A stretch of 51,076 nt of DNA from Terriglobia bacterium (GTDB taxonomy: Bacteria; Acidobacteriota; Terriglobia; Bryobacterales; Bryobacteraceae). The notes beneath the pieces are model-generated. The model made no database searches, was not told the DNA's origin, and saw nothing but the letters and a program-made list of their open reading frames with translations. The first letter of the stretch is position 1, and every line of letters starts with the position of its first letter. Below are positions 26,495 through 35,852 of the stretch, one piece after another. The stretch covers positions 1-51,076 of the forward strand of contig JAIQFL010000026.1 of NCBI GenBank assembly GCA_020073365.1. Direction: 5' to 3'. Position numbers and translations under genes: made by a program.

Positions 26495-27325
26495 TTACAC
26501 CGTGCATAGGGCCACCGCCTGGCGCAGGGACGTGATGGGATCCTTCACGGGCACGAACTCGTGCGCGAAGTAGCCTTGGAAGTTCAGGTCGGCGATGGCC
26601 TTGGCGATGGTGCGCCACTGCAGCTCCTGCGTGTCGTCCAACTCGTGCCGGTCCGGCACTCCGCCGGTGTGGAAATGGCCGATATATTGGAAATTGTCGC
26701 GAATCGTGCGAATGATATCGCCTTCCATAATCTGCATGTGGTAGATGTCGTATAGCAGTTTCACGCGCGGCGAATCCACCCCTTTCATCACGTCCACGCC
26801 CCACGCGGTGTGGTCGCACTGGTAGTCCTTGTGATTCACTTTGCTGTTTAACAGCTCCAGGCAGATGGTGACGCCGGCATCCTCGGCGATCTTCGTCACG
26901 CGCCGCAGGCCGATGATGCAGTTCTCCTTGCCTTCGTCGTCGGGAAGGCCGCGCCGGTTGCCCGAAAAAGCGATGACGTTGGGCGCCTTGGCCTCAGCGG
27001 CCAGCTTGATTCTCTCCTGCAGTTCCTTTTCGAGGCGCTCGTGGTTTTCCTTGCGATTGAAGCCGTTCGGAATGGTCGCCTTCCCCGCCGTCATGGCCGG
27101 CACGAGTCCGTATTTGCGCAGCGTGGGCCAGTCCTCCGGCTCTACCAGGTCAATGCCGCTCAAGCCCATTTCGGCGGCCTGGCGGCATAGATCGTCGATG
27201 GAAATCTTGGCATAGCACCAGCGCGCGGCCGACTGCTTCAAGCGGCCGGCGGACGCCGCGGATACCTTGCGCTCGGCGGCGGCCAGAGCCAGACCGGTAG
27301 TGATCATCAGGGATCGACGTGTCAT
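26495..27325 (-). CDS. Exported hydroxypyruvate isomerase-like TIM-barrel protein
   Basis: 276 residues from ATG 27325; the start [21 protein letters not shown] resembles a Tat signal (RR followed by a hydrophobic stretch and an AXA-like end). The rest is an AP-endonuclease-2/xylose-isomerase TIM barrel of the Hyi type: [81 protein letters not shown]. Metal ligands E (LELLN), D (LYDIYH), H (HTGG) and E (AHEF) are in place. The family isomerises hydroxypyruvate or related keto sugars. The leftward gene lies close to ROK and YfhO and may be part of sugar turnover. Confidence 0.82.
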   Translation of the reverse strand: MTRRSLMITTGLALAAAERKVSAASAGRLKQSAARWCYAKISIDDLCRQAAEMGLSGIDLVEPEDWPTLRKYGLVPAMTAGKATIPNGFNRKENHERLEKELQERIKLAAEAKAPNVIAFSGNRRGLPDDEGKENCIIGLRRVTKIAEDAGVTICLELLNSKVNHKDYQCDHTAWGVDVMKGVDSPRVKLLYDIYHMQIMEGDIIRTIRDNFQYIGHFHTGGVPDRHELDDTQELQWRTIAKAIADLNFQGYFAHEFVPVKDPITSLRQAVALCTV

Positions 27326-27395
27326 GAACTGTAATGTTATCCCAATCCCGGCCTGAGAGGTGGGGCAGGCGCTTCCGTCTGCCAAGCCCGGAATT

Positions 27396-29867
27396 TCACA
27401 GCCGAACCAGGAAATCCCGAAAATGCGTGACTACCCCAAGGTAAATCTCGTATGCCTCCCGCGCAATGGCGGTCCAACTGAACCGTTCTTCGGCGGTCCG
27501 GCGGGCTTGTGCAGCCACGCCGGCGCGTAGCGCGGGGTCGGACAACAGTTCGCCCACCGAGCGGGCGAAGCGGGCCCAATCGGCATCGATGAACGCATCC
27601 TGCCGGTCGCGGAGACCCAGGCCGGCGCACCCGATGGGCGTCGTGACGACCGCCTTGCCGCAAGCCATAGCCTCCAGCACTTTGATATTGGTGCCGGCCG
27701 AGACTTCCAGCGGCACCACCACCACCGCGGCTTTGGCATACAGGGGCCGCAAATCTTCCACGAAGCCGTGCACTTCGATCCTCGCATCGAACGCCGGCGG
27801 CGCATCCTTGCGCACGAACCGCTTCCAGAACAGCTCGTGCTGCGGGCCCGCTACCACGCGCAGCCGGACGTCGGGGAAAGCGCCCCAGACGCGCGACATC
27901 ACCTCCTCGCGCAGCTTTTCAAACCCCAGGATGTTGGGCAGGTGCCGGAAGGACCCCACGTACAGGATCTCCGGGGTGGCTGCCGGTTCTTCACGGGGCA
28001 CGAAGCGGCTGATATCGACGCCGTTCGGAACCGCAAACGTCGAACCGGGCGGGCGGTTTCCCTCACGGGCCGCGGAGGCGCAGTCGTCCTCGGAAACGGT
28101 CCAGACGGCGTCGTACGCGCCGAGCCAGTATCGTTCGAACTTCAGCCAGCGCTCATACTCGCGTAGCGCGGCGCTGCCCGCGTCCTTCTTCTCGGCAAGC
28201 TGTCGGTACAGGCTGAAGGTGAGGTCGTGCTCCACCAGGATGGCCGGCACGTCGGGCGCAGCCGGCCGCACGAAGGCCATGTGCGTGTACTCGATCTGCA
28301 GCAGGTCCGGCTTCCACGTCCGGGACAGTTCCCCGATCAGCGCGCTCAAGGCGCAGGACTGGTGCTCGCGCACCTGTGCCGGCAGTTCCTCGCTGCCGGA
28401 CGCGCGCTCGTCTTTATCCACCACGTAGACTTCGCGGAAGACCTCCTGGAGTTTGTCGTAATCGACCACATCCTCGGACTCGCGCACCGCGGCCAGGACA
28501 AAATCCACTCTGTCGGCCAGCGCTCGGCAGAGATTGTAGGTACGTACTGCGCCGCCATGCGAAAGAGGGTAAGGCAAAAACGGCGAGACCACCAGCACCT
28601 TCAGGCGGCCGGCCGGAGGTCTTACCGCCACCTGGCTTGCAGGTGCGAACGCGATCGAGCCGCGCGAAAGGTCCGGTTCCCTTGGTCCCAGGGACCGCAG
28701 TTTCGCGTCCGAGAGGAAGCGGAGCATGAAGCCGGTCTCCTGCATGGGGAAGTCCGGCTGTTCCGCCAGCGGTCTTCGCTGGCCGACGGCGTAGGAGCGC
28801 CAGCCCGCCGCGGCCGCCTTCCAGAACAGGAGCATCCACGCGGTTCCCGCCAGGCTGCAACGCAGGATACCGAGCGCCAGCAGTTTCCGCCGGTCCACCA
28901 CCACCGTTCCCGAGAGCGGCGCCAGTACCTGGCTGGCCTCTCCCGTCTGCAGCGTGCGGAAGGGCGCCGTGGGGAACAGCATGGGTTTCCACGCGCGAAA
29001 ATGGGTTTGCCGCGAGACCGCAAAGGTGCGCCGGTCTTCGAACAAAGGCAGGAAGTCATCAGTCGAATCGCGGGCAGCGGCATCCTCCTGCCAGAGAATC
29101 CAGCGTGCGTCGCTGGAGCGCGCGAACGCTTCGAGCTTGCGGCCGTCCCAGTGCCTTCCAGTCGGGCTGAAGCGCGCCAGCCCCTGCCCGCCGCCGGCAT
29201 CCAGAGGCAGATCGAGCGGCTCGCTGCCGCGCAAGCGGTGGAACAGCGGCCGGTGTGGGTACCGGCACCAGAGCAATAGAGCGGACACTAACCGCAAGCC
29301 GAAAGTGGCTGCCAGCGCGAACAGCCCGGCGAATTCGTCCCTCGCGCGCGTGACCGGAGCCGACCGCCAGATGTGGTACGAGACCAGAAGCCAACAGCCC
29401 CGGCCCCAGTCTTGCGCCGTGTGCCACCCGTAGTGGAAGACATCCCGCAGCCGGCGCCCGCAGTGGCGCAGAATGCCCATGGGTGTTCCGCGAAAGAAAT
29501 CGCCATGCTCGTTGAGCAGCAACGCGCGGAACGGAGGCGTAAGGAAGGGCGCCAGTTTCACGGGCCATTTCCCATGCTCGCCGGTCCACGTAGTGACGCC
29601 GATGGCCACCCAATGGGGCCAAAGCTGGCGTTGGGCCTGTAGCACGAGCGCCAGAGAGCCCGGGTTGACGTACACCCATTTGCACAGCGATGCCGTCTCG
29701 GCGCAGGGAGCCTGCGTGGAAAACAGCCAGACCGGCACCTCCGGAGCGCCCTTACGTAGATGGATGACGGCGGTATGGCAACTGGAAGGAGTAAGACCGA
29801 ATACGGCAGCGACCTTCCCTTCGCCCTTTCCGATCAGTCTCAGGAGTGAACGGAGCGGTCCTTTCAT
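27396..29867 (-). CDS. Large GT4 glycosyltransferase with an unusual N-terminal half
   Basis: 823 residues. The C-terminal ~400 residues form a GT4 glycosyltransferase: LKVLVVSPFLPYPLSHGGAV, DLLQIEYTHMAF, FAVPNGVDISRFVP, PEILYVGSFRHLPNILG, VHGFVEDLRPLYAKAAVVVV and the nucleotide-sugar motif SAGTNIKVLEAMACGKAVV. The N-terminal ~430 residues are not clearly recognised: they begin KVAAVFGLTPSSCHTAVIHL, contain LLLNEHGDFFRGTP, and have one or two hydrophobic segments (LRLVSALLLWCRY; LAGTAWMLLFWKAAAAGW). This half may be a degenerate glycosyltransferase or a membrane-targeting domain. Such two-part proteins make surface polysaccharide in related families; acceptor unknown. Single gene. Confidence 0.8.
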   Translation of the reverse strand: MKGPLRSLLRLIGKGEGKVAAVFGLTPSSCHTAVIHLRKGAPEVPVWLFSTQAPCAETASLCKWVYVNPGSLALVLQAQRQLWPHWVAIGVTTWTGEHGKWPVKLAPFLTPPFRALLLNEHGDFFRGTPMGILRHCGRRLRDVFHYGWHTAQDWGRGCWLLVSYHIWRSAPVTRARDEFAGLFALAATFGLRLVSALLLWCRYPHRPLFHRLRGSEPLDLPLDAGGGQGLARFSPTGRHWDGRKLEAFARSSDARWILWQEDAAARDSTDDFLPLFEDRRTFAVSRQTHFRAWKPMLFPTAPFRTLQTGEASQVLAPLSGTVVVDRRKLLALGILRCSLAGTAWMLLFWKAAAAGWRSYAVGQRRPLAEQPDFPMQETGFMLRFLSDAKLRSLGPREPDLSRGSIAFAPASQVAVRPPAGRLKVLVVSPFLPYPLSHGGAVRTYNLCRALADRVDFVLAAVRESEDVVDYDKLQEVFREVYVVDKDERASGSEELPAQVREHQSCALSALIGELSRTWKPDLLQIEYTHMAFVRPAAPDVPAILVEHDLTFSLYRQLAEKKDAGSAALREYERWLKFERYWLGAYDAVWTVSEDDCASAAREGNRPPGSTFAVPNGVDISRFVPREEPAATPEILYVGSFRHLPNILGFEKLREEVMSRVWGAFPDVRLRVVAGPQHELFWKRFVRKDAPPAFDARIEVHGFVEDLRPLYAKAAVVVVPLEVSAGTNIKVLEAMACGKAVVTTPIGCAGLGLRDRQDAFIDADWARFARSVGELLSDPALRAGVAAQARRTAEERFSWTAIAREAYEIYLGVVTHFRDFLVRL

Positions 29868-29909
29868 CTCCCCCTAAAACCCATTGCCATACATTATCAG
29901 GAATTGGCC

Positions 29910-30065
29910 GGTGGGACAGACCATCGTTTTTCAGTGGTCTGTCTTGCCTCTTCAAACAGGAACTGGTCCGCACCGGGATGTCCGGCTGGCTGAAGCTCCG
30001 GAGCAATGGCACTGGTCCAGCGCGTGGAGGTTGACAGAGGACAAAAGGCGATCGTCTGTCCCACC
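29910..30065. repeat. 156-base MITE-like element with 17-base terminal inverted repeats
   Basis: Left arm GGTGGGACAGACCATCG (29910-29926) and right arm CGATCGTCTGTCCCACC (30049-30065) are inverted copies with one mismatch; the left arm is followed by its own hairpin (CAGACCA...TGGTCTG). The interior has no coding potential. The same arm occurs singly at 19665-19681 and 45303-45317. Size and arms fit a non-autonomous element; target-site duplications were not seen. Confidence 0.6.
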
Positions 30066-30092
30066 TTGCGTCGTCTGTCCCCCTCGCGCGTC

Positions 30093-32516
30093 CTACTGGT
30101 GGCGGATTGAGCGGATCGGATCGATCTTCGACGCCGAGTGCGCCGGGACGAAGCTCGCCAGCAGGGCGACCATCGCCAGGAGCAGCGAAACGCCGAGGAT
30201 GGTCGGAACATCTGTCGGTGAAACGTCCAGAAGCAGAGACCGCATCAGACGCGTGACGCCCAGCGCGATCGCCAGGCCGATCGCCAGGCCAGTCCCTGCC
30301 AGGCGCGCCCCCTGCCTCAGGATCAGGCTCAGAACATCGCCGCGCGACGCGCCGAGCGCCATCCGGATTCCAACCTCGCGCGAGCGCTGGCTCACCGTGT
30401 ACGCCAGCACGCCGTAGAGCCCGATCGCAGCCAGCACCAGCGCGACACCGCCGAAGAAGCCGAGAAACGATCCGCCGATGCGCTGGCCGAAGTACGACGC
30501 GCTGATGGCGCTTTCCAACGGCCGCACGCCGAATACCGGCAGCGCCGCGTCCACTTCGTGGATCGCCCGCTCCACCTCTCGCGCGTACGATTGCGGATCC
30601 CCCGCCGTTCGAATCACGAAATTCGCCTCCGATTCGAACAGTTGACCCGCCGGCACGTAGACGAAGGGCGCCGGCTTTTCATTCAGCGCATGGAACTTCG
30701 AGTCCCGCACCACGCCCGCTACCATCCGCGATTGGCCGAAGATCTGGATGCGCCTGCCAACCGCGCCACCTCGCAGGTAATGGCGCGCGAAGGTTTCGTT
30801 CACCATCGCTACCGGCTGCGATTCCGGTGTGTCCGCGGGCGTGAATTCGCGTCCGGCAAGCACCGGCGTATTGACCGTGTGAAAATAGTCCGCGCCCACC
30901 ACGTTCGTGGCCGCGATCAGCTCTTCGTTCTTGGCCGGTACGTAGCCCTCAGCCTCGAACCGGCTGGAGTTCGTCCCGGTCAATCCCAGCGGGACCCGGT
31001 TGGCTGTCGAGACAGCCGTCACTCCGTGCAGCGCCGAGATCCGGTCCGTCATTTGCCGCAGGGCAACGCGGCCGCGCGCCGCATCGTAGCCGTTCGGTTC
31101 CAGATCCACTCCGGCAACCAGCGCGTTGCGCGGATCGAACCCGGGGTCGGCGGAAACCGCGCGATCCAGACTCTTCAGCAATAGCCCGGCGCCCACCAGC
31201 AGCACTAACGACAGCGAGACCTGCGCAATCACCAGCGAGTTCCGCAGCCACGCTTTCGTGCGGCCCGCCGAGGCTCCGGAATCGTCCTTGAGCGCCGATG
31301 CCACATCCGGCCGCGAAGCGCTCAGTGCGGGAGCCAATCCGAACAGCAGCATCGCGGCCGCCGCCACCCCGATGGTGAACAGAAGGACGCCCCCGTCCGC
31401 CCGCACATCGAGCCCCACCGGCAGATCGCTGGAGGGCGTGAAGCCCTGAAGCGCCGCCATAGTCGACGGCAATGCCAGCAGAGCCACAGCCAGCCCGGCC
31501 AGCGCCAGCAATCCGTTTTCAACCAGTAGTTGACCGACCAGCCGCGGGCGGCTCATGCCCAGCGCCAGGCGGATCGCGATCTCGCGGCTGCGTCCCCCCG
31601 CGCGCACCAGCATCAGATTGGCGACATTCGCACAAGCGATCATCAGCACCACCGCCGTCACCGCCATCAGCAATACCATCACCGGAACCAGCACCTCGCC
31701 CCCGCCCTCGTGCCAGATTGCCTCGGCTTCCGCCCGCGGGAAGATTTCGGAGTGCGAAAACTCCCGTGCCAGGGAGGCTGAGATCGCCGTCAGATCGGCA
31801 GCCGCCGTGCGGCCGTCAACCCCGGGTTTCAGCCGCGCTTGAGCACCCAGCCATCGTACCCCCCGCTGCGAAAGCGCCTTCGCGTCTCCGTAAATCGCCT
31901 CGCGCATCGTAAGCGGGATCCATAGGTCGAACCGCAGTCCCAGAACTGAGCCCGCAAACCGCTCAGGCGTTACACCGACCACCGTGAACGCCCGCCGGTT
32001 CAGTTGAATCTGGCGGCCGACGATCTCGGGATCGCCGCCGAATTTCCTTAACCACAGATGATGGCTGAGCACCACCACCGGATGACCGCCCGGATTCTCG
32101 TCCTCCTCGGGAACGAACGTCCGGCCGAGCGCGGTCTTGACTCCGACCGCGCCGAAATAGTTCGCCGACACCAGCATGCCCCAGAGACGCTCGGGCTGCG
32201 CGCCTCCGCTCAGGCTCACCGGCGCCAGGCTGACCGCGGCCAACTGCTCGAGCGTGTGGTTTCGCTGGCGGTAGTCCAGGAAATCCGGCCAGGAGAGCCC
32301 CCGCTGCCCCCCGCCCGGCATGCGCCAGCCGATCGAAACCAGGCCGCGGCTGTTGGCTCCAGGGATCGGATTCAGCAGAACGGCATTGAGCCAGCTAAAG
32401 ATCGTTGCGTTCGCGCCAATGCCGAGGGCCAGCGTCAGGACCGCCGCCATGGTGAACCCCGGGCTCTTACGAAGCTGGCGAAAACCGTACCGCAGATCGT
32501 ACAGGAGAGTGTGCAT
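30093..32516 (-). CDS. ADOP-type ABC transporter permease (MacB-like, no ATPase)
   Basis: 807 residues. Starts MHTLLYDLRYGFRQLRKSPG then FTMAAVLTLALGIGANATIF, the signature of the Acidobacterial duplicated orphan permease group. Domain order: MacB periplasmic core domain, FtsX domain (IACANVANLMLVRAGGRSRE, IAIRLALGMSRPRLV), second MacB core, second FtsX (SQRSREVGIRMALGASRGDV, LSLILRQGARLAGTGLAIGL). About eight transmembrane helices. The family is expanded in Acidobacteria and often stands far from any ATPase gene, as here. The role may be export or mechanotransmission with a separate ATPase. Confidence 0.9.
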   Translation of the reverse strand: MHTLLYDLRYGFRQLRKSPGFTMAAVLTLALGIGANATIFSWLNAVLLNPIPGANSRGLVSIGWRMPGGGQRGLSWPDFLDYRQRNHTLEQLAAVSLAPVSLSGGAQPERLWGMLVSANYFGAVGVKTALGRTFVPEEDENPGGHPVVVLSHHLWLRKFGGDPEIVGRQIQLNRRAFTVVGVTPERFAGSVLGLRFDLWIPLTMREAIYGDAKALSQRGVRWLGAQARLKPGVDGRTAAADLTAISASLAREFSHSEIFPRAEAEAIWHEGGGEVLVPVMVLLMAVTAVVLMIACANVANLMLVRAGGRSREIAIRLALGMSRPRLVGQLLVENGLLALAGLAVALLALPSTMAALQGFTPSSDLPVGLDVRADGGVLLFTIGVAAAAMLLFGLAPALSASRPDVASALKDDSGASAGRTKAWLRNSLVIAQVSLSLVLLVGAGLLLKSLDRAVSADPGFDPRNALVAGVDLEPNGYDAARGRVALRQMTDRISALHGVTAVSTANRVPLGLTGTNSSRFEAEGYVPAKNEELIAATNVVGADYFHTVNTPVLAGREFTPADTPESQPVAMVNETFARHYLRGGAVGRRIQIFGQSRMVAGVVRDSKFHALNEKPAPFVYVPAGQLFESEANFVIRTAGDPQSYAREVERAIHEVDAALPVFGVRPLESAISASYFGQRIGGSFLGFFGGVALVLAAIGLYGVLAYTVSQRSREVGIRMALGASRGDVLSLILRQGARLAGTGLAIGLAIALGVTRLMRSLLLDVSPTDVPTILGVSLLLAMVALLASFVPAHSASKIDPIRSIRHQ

Positions 32517-32622
32517 GCCGCCCCTTCCACACAGGTACGGTCTGAGGATGCAATTTGTTCCGCATTATTTACTAACTTCCGTCCTGGTCGTCCGCCGGGT
32601 TAACAGAGACGGCGCGCAACTC

Positions 32623-34992
32623 CTACGGATCTTGTAGTTCCCGCTTAAAGAACACCACGGCCAGAGGGGGAACCGTGATCACGAGGGAGTGCGGGTGTCC
32701 CTGCCAAGGCGTCGGCTCCGAGGGCGTTCCGCCGGCGTTGCCAATGTCAGCGCCACCAAAGTATCTGGAGTCGCTGTTGAGCAGCTCCCGGTAAAAACCG
32801 GCTGCGGGAACGCCGAGGCGATAGCCCTCGCGGGGCACAGGAGTAAAGTTGGCCACCACCACCACGAAGTCGTTAGGATCCCGGGCATGGCGCAGAAATG
32901 AGACGACGCTGTTATCCACATCCCGAAAGTCGATCCACTGAAAACCATCCCAGGTGAAGTCCACCTGGTGCAGCGCCGGCTGGGAAACGTATAGCTTGTT
33001 CAGGGCGCGCACATATTCCTGGATCTGCCGGTGCGAGTCGAAATAGAGCAGCAGGGAATCGACCTCATTCTGATAGCTCCACTCGTTCCACTGGCCGATC
33101 TCACCGCCCATGAAAAGTAGTTTCTTCCCTGGGTGGGCGTACATGTAACCATACAGCGCGCGCAGGTTCGCAAACTTTTGCCAGTAATCGCCGGGCATCT
33201 TGCTCAGCAAAGCGCCTTTGCCATGCACGACTTCGTCATGCGACAACGGCAGAACAAAGTTCTCCGTAAACGCATACAGCAGTGAAAAGGTAAGATTGTT
33301 GTGGTGGTAATAGCGGTGGACCGGGTCTTTCTGGATGTATTCGAGCATGTCGTGCATCCATCCCATGTTCCACTTCAGGTCGAAGCCCAGGCCGCCGAGA
33401 TAAGTAGGCCGGGAAACCATCGTCCAGGCAGTGGATTCCTCGGCAAACGTCAGGCTGTCGGGATACGACAGGTGCACCACCTCATTGAAGCGCTTGAGGA
33501 AGGAAACCGCCTCGAGGTTTTCACATCCGCCGAACTCGTTGGGAATCCATTCGCCGGGTTGGCGTGAATAATCCAGGTAAAGCATGGAAGCGACGGCGTC
33601 CACGCGCAGGCCGTCGATGTGGTATTTGTCCAGCCAGAACAGTGCGTTGGACAAAAGAAAGGCCCGCACTTCATTGCGCCCGTAGTTATAAATGAGGGAG
33701 CCCCAATCCTGGTGCTCCCCCTGGCGCAGGTCGGCATGTTCGTAGAGATGCGTGCCATCGAAGAAAGACAGCCCGTGGCTGTCTTTGGGGAAATGAGAGG
33801 GCACCCAGTCGGCGATGACGCCTATCCCGGCTTGATGCGCCTGGTCCACAAAGTAACGAAAGTCGTCCGGCGTTCCGTAACGGGACGTGGGCGCGTAGTA
33901 GCCGGTGGTTTGGTAGCCCCACGAACCGTCGTACGGAAACTCTGTGACGGGCAGGAGTTCGATGTGTGTGTACCCCATGCCCTTCGCGTAACGCACAAGA
34001 TCCTTCGCCAATTCGCGGTAGGTGAGCCAGCGAAAGCCGTATTCCGGACTCGGTTCGCGCTTCCACGAACCCAGATGGACTTCGTAGATGGCCATGGGCG
34101 CGTCCAATCGCTGCCGATTCCGGCGCTCGGCCATCCAGCTTTCATCGTGCCACTGGTAGCGGTCGAGATCCCATACCACCGAGGCCGTCTTGGGACGCAG
34201 TTCGGAAGCGAATGCGAACGGATCCGACTTAGTTGCGATGTAGCCCTTATATCGTGTCTTGATCTCGAACTTGTACAGATCGCCCTGCTGGAGGGCGGGA
34301 ATGAAGATCTCCCAAATTCCGGAAGCGCCGCGCGGCCGCATGGGATGGCGTCGCCCATCCCACTGGTTGAAGTCTCCGATGACGCTGACCCGCTCCGCGT
34401 TGGGCGCCCAGACGGCAAAGCATACGCCGCGCACACCGTGGTGCTCGATCAGATGGGCGCCGTGCTTTTCATAGAGTCGCAGGTGAGTCCCTTCACTGAA
34501 AAGGTGCAAGTCAAAGTCCGTGAGGACGGGAGGGTAGTGATAAGGGTCTTCCGCTTCATAGACACCTCCCGGACCGGGAGCGTCGTGCAGGGTAATAGAC
34601 AGTTGATAGGCGAAAAATTCGGTTTCACCGGGGAAGATGACTTCGAAGAAACCATCGCGATGGACGCGCTCCATGTTATAGAGCCTCGAATCCCTTTTGA
34701 CCGCAACGGCCAGCGCCTGGGGCTGGAAGGAGCGGATGGAAAGGGCCGGTTGGCCGTCGACGGTCACGGAATGCATGCCCAGGACGTCAAAGGGAGTGCC
34801 GTGATAACCGCCGGCGATGGCCTCCATCGCGGCGGGATCCACGGTGCGGTGAAGTACATCTTCCGCAGTCGCCCCGTGCGGTGCAGGATCTGTTTTCGGT
34901 TCGCTGGGCTGGTTGGCAGTCTCAACTGCCATGACCGGCGTACCGGATCTTGTGACGTCGGATGCGGTCTTATCGAGTTCGGGAGATGGCAC
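32623..34992 (-). CDS. glgB: 1,4-alpha-glucan branching enzyme (GH13)
   Basis: About 789 residues from a GTG at 34992, chosen because GAGG lies seven bases before it; ATG 34932 is an alternative. Domain order: extra N-terminal module, CBM48 ([20 protein letters not shown]), GH13 barrel and C-terminal beta domain. The catalytic regions are clear: [16 protein letters not shown] (nucleophile Asp), [10 protein letters not shown] (acid/base Glu), [12 protein letters not shown] (transition-state Asp). It moves alpha-1,4 segments to make alpha-1,6 branches in glycogen. It is divergent from the glycogen operon at 35328-45236, which itself encodes a second, GH57-type branching domain. Full length for the family. 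Confidence 0.95.
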   Translation of the reverse strand: MPSPELDKTASDVTRSGTPVMAVETANQPSEPKTDPAPHGATAEDVLHRTVDPAAMEAIAGGYHGTPFDVLGMHSVTVDGQPALSIRSFQPQALAVAVKRDSRLYNMERVHRDGFFEVIFPGETEFFAYQLSITLHDAPGPGGVYEAEDPYHYPPVLTDFDLHLFSEGTHLRLYEKHGAHLIEHHGVRGVCFAVWAPNAERVSVIGDFNQWDGRRHPMRPRGASGIWEIFIPALQQGDLYKFEIKTRYKGYIATKSDPFAFASELRPKTASVVWDLDRYQWHDESWMAERRNRQRLDAPMAIYEVHLGSWKREPSPEYGFRWLTYRELAKDLVRYAKGMGYTHIELLPVTEFPYDGSWGYQTTGYYAPTSRYGTPDDFRYFVDQAHQAGIGVIADWVPSHFPKDSHGLSFFDGTHLYEHADLRQGEHQDWGSLIYNYGRNEVRAFLLSNALFWLDKYHIDGLRVDAVASMLYLDYSRQPGEWIPNEFGGCENLEAVSFLKRFNEVVHLSYPDSLTFAEESTAWTMVSRPTYLGGLGFDLKWNMGWMHDMLEYIQKDPVHRYYHHNNLTFSLLYAFTENFVLPLSHDEVVHGKGALLSKMPGDYWQKFANLRALYGYMYAHPGKKLLFMGGEIGQWNEWSYQNEVDSLLLYFDSHRQIQEYVRALNKLYVSQPALHQVDFTWDGFQWIDFRDVDNSVVSFLRHARDPNDFVVVVANFTPVPREGYRLGVPAAGFYRELLNSDSRYFGGADIGNAGGTPSEPTPWQGHPHSLVITVPPLAVVFFKRELQDP

Positions 34993-35327
34993 GGAACGTC
35001 CTCGATCGAACGAATTCGGAGAAAATCCCAGGGCGGGGGTTGTTCTTCGTGGCCACACCTCAGGTCAGTTGGATGCTCAAGAGCTACACGGGGCTACTCT
35101 TCCAGCATGGCAGGGTAAGTGTTCCCGCGCAAGTATTTCGATCACGAATCGGTGAATGTGAGTAATAGTCCATTACCACAGATTAACAAACGGCGCATCG
35201 GGCAAAGATCTGATATTCACCCCGTTTCTGTATTTTTTTTGCACTTCCGCGGTCCAATCCGGTAGAATCTAGTTAGCACCTGACAGACTACATCGTGGGG
35301 GGAAGAAGCGACGCTCTCGCGCAAGCT
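34993..35327. promoter_or_regulatory. Divergent control region of the glycogen locus
   Basis: Separates glgB (leftward) from the glycogen operon (rightward). Minus strand: TTGTTA - 16 bases - TATTAC (35189-35162) is a moderate candidate for glgB. Plus strand: TTGCAC (35239-35244) - 18 bases - TAGAAT (35263-35268), preceded by a run of eight T, is a good sigma-70 match for the rightward operon, predicting a transcript start near 35275. An AT-rich stretch lies between the two promoters. No operator palindrome was recognised. Confidence 0.5.
35239..35268 (+). promoter_or_regulatory. Predicted sigma-70 promoter of the glycogen operon
   Basis: TTGCAC, 18-base spacer, TAGAAT: four or five of six matches in each box, in the only AT-rich stretch of the gap and correctly placed 59 bases before the ATG at 35328. 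Confidence 0.6.
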
Positions 35328-35804
35328 ATGTTCCCTGAAGAATCGGTCCGCCTTTTGTCGGCGAGTGTGATCCAGGACGACCACATTGGGTTGCGGCGTA
35401 TTCTGTGTGACGCCCGTTGGCAAGTCGTGGGCGCTTCCACAAGTAAGGATGCAAAGGCTCTGCTCGAAGCGCATCAGGTGCCTCTGGTGATCTGTGCTGC
35501 CCCTCTCTGCGAGAGCGACTGGAAGTCGTGGGTAGCGGAAACCTGCCGGCTGCCCGAAGCACCGAAACTGATTATGTCTTCACGCCTGGCCGCGGAGGCC
35601 CTGTGGACGGAAGCGCTTGACCTTGGCTTTTATGACGTGTTGTCTTGGCCGTACGTAGCCTCGGAAGTCCTCCATGTGGTTTCGCTGGCCTGGCACCGTT
35701 GGGAGTGGGATTGCGGTCGCTCTGTAGCGCGCCCAAAGCCGCCTCGTTCGGCTTCCCGCCTACCTGGCCGCTCTGACACAAAACTCGCTAGCGGTCTCCG
35801 CTAG
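35328..35804 (+). CDS. Pseudo-receiver (response-regulator-like) protein
   Basis: 158 residues from ATG 35328 (a GTG at 35295 is also possible; neither has a good ribosome site). The fold is receiver-like: SVIQDDHIGLRRILCDARWQ keeps the acidic pair, VVGASTSKDAKALLEAHQ is helix 2, and strand 3 is VPLVICAAPL, where the phospho-acceptor Asp of an ordinary receiver is replaced by Ala. Helix 4/strand 5 positions read LIMSSRLAAEAL and DVLSWPY (no conserved Lys). It therefore cannot be phosphorylated in the usual way. First gene of the glycogen operon, so it may bind a partner or ligand to control the locus. No output domain. Confidence 0.65.
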   Translation: MFPEESVRLLSASVIQDDHIGLRRILCDARWQVVGASTSKDAKALLEAHQVPLVICAAPLCESDWKSWVAETCRLPEAPKLIMSSRLAAEALWTEALDLGFYDVLSWPYVASEVLHVVSLAWHRWEWDCGRSVARPKPPRSASRLPGRSDTKLASGLR

Positions 35805-35852
35805 CCAATTCCCGGGAAGAAATCTTCACCGGGGCCTATAAGCGCGAGCGCT

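Noticed and set aside
33619..35118. Rightward frame of about 500 codons opposite glgB
   Set aside because: Antisense shadow of a well-conserved GH13 enzyme; no recognisable protein.
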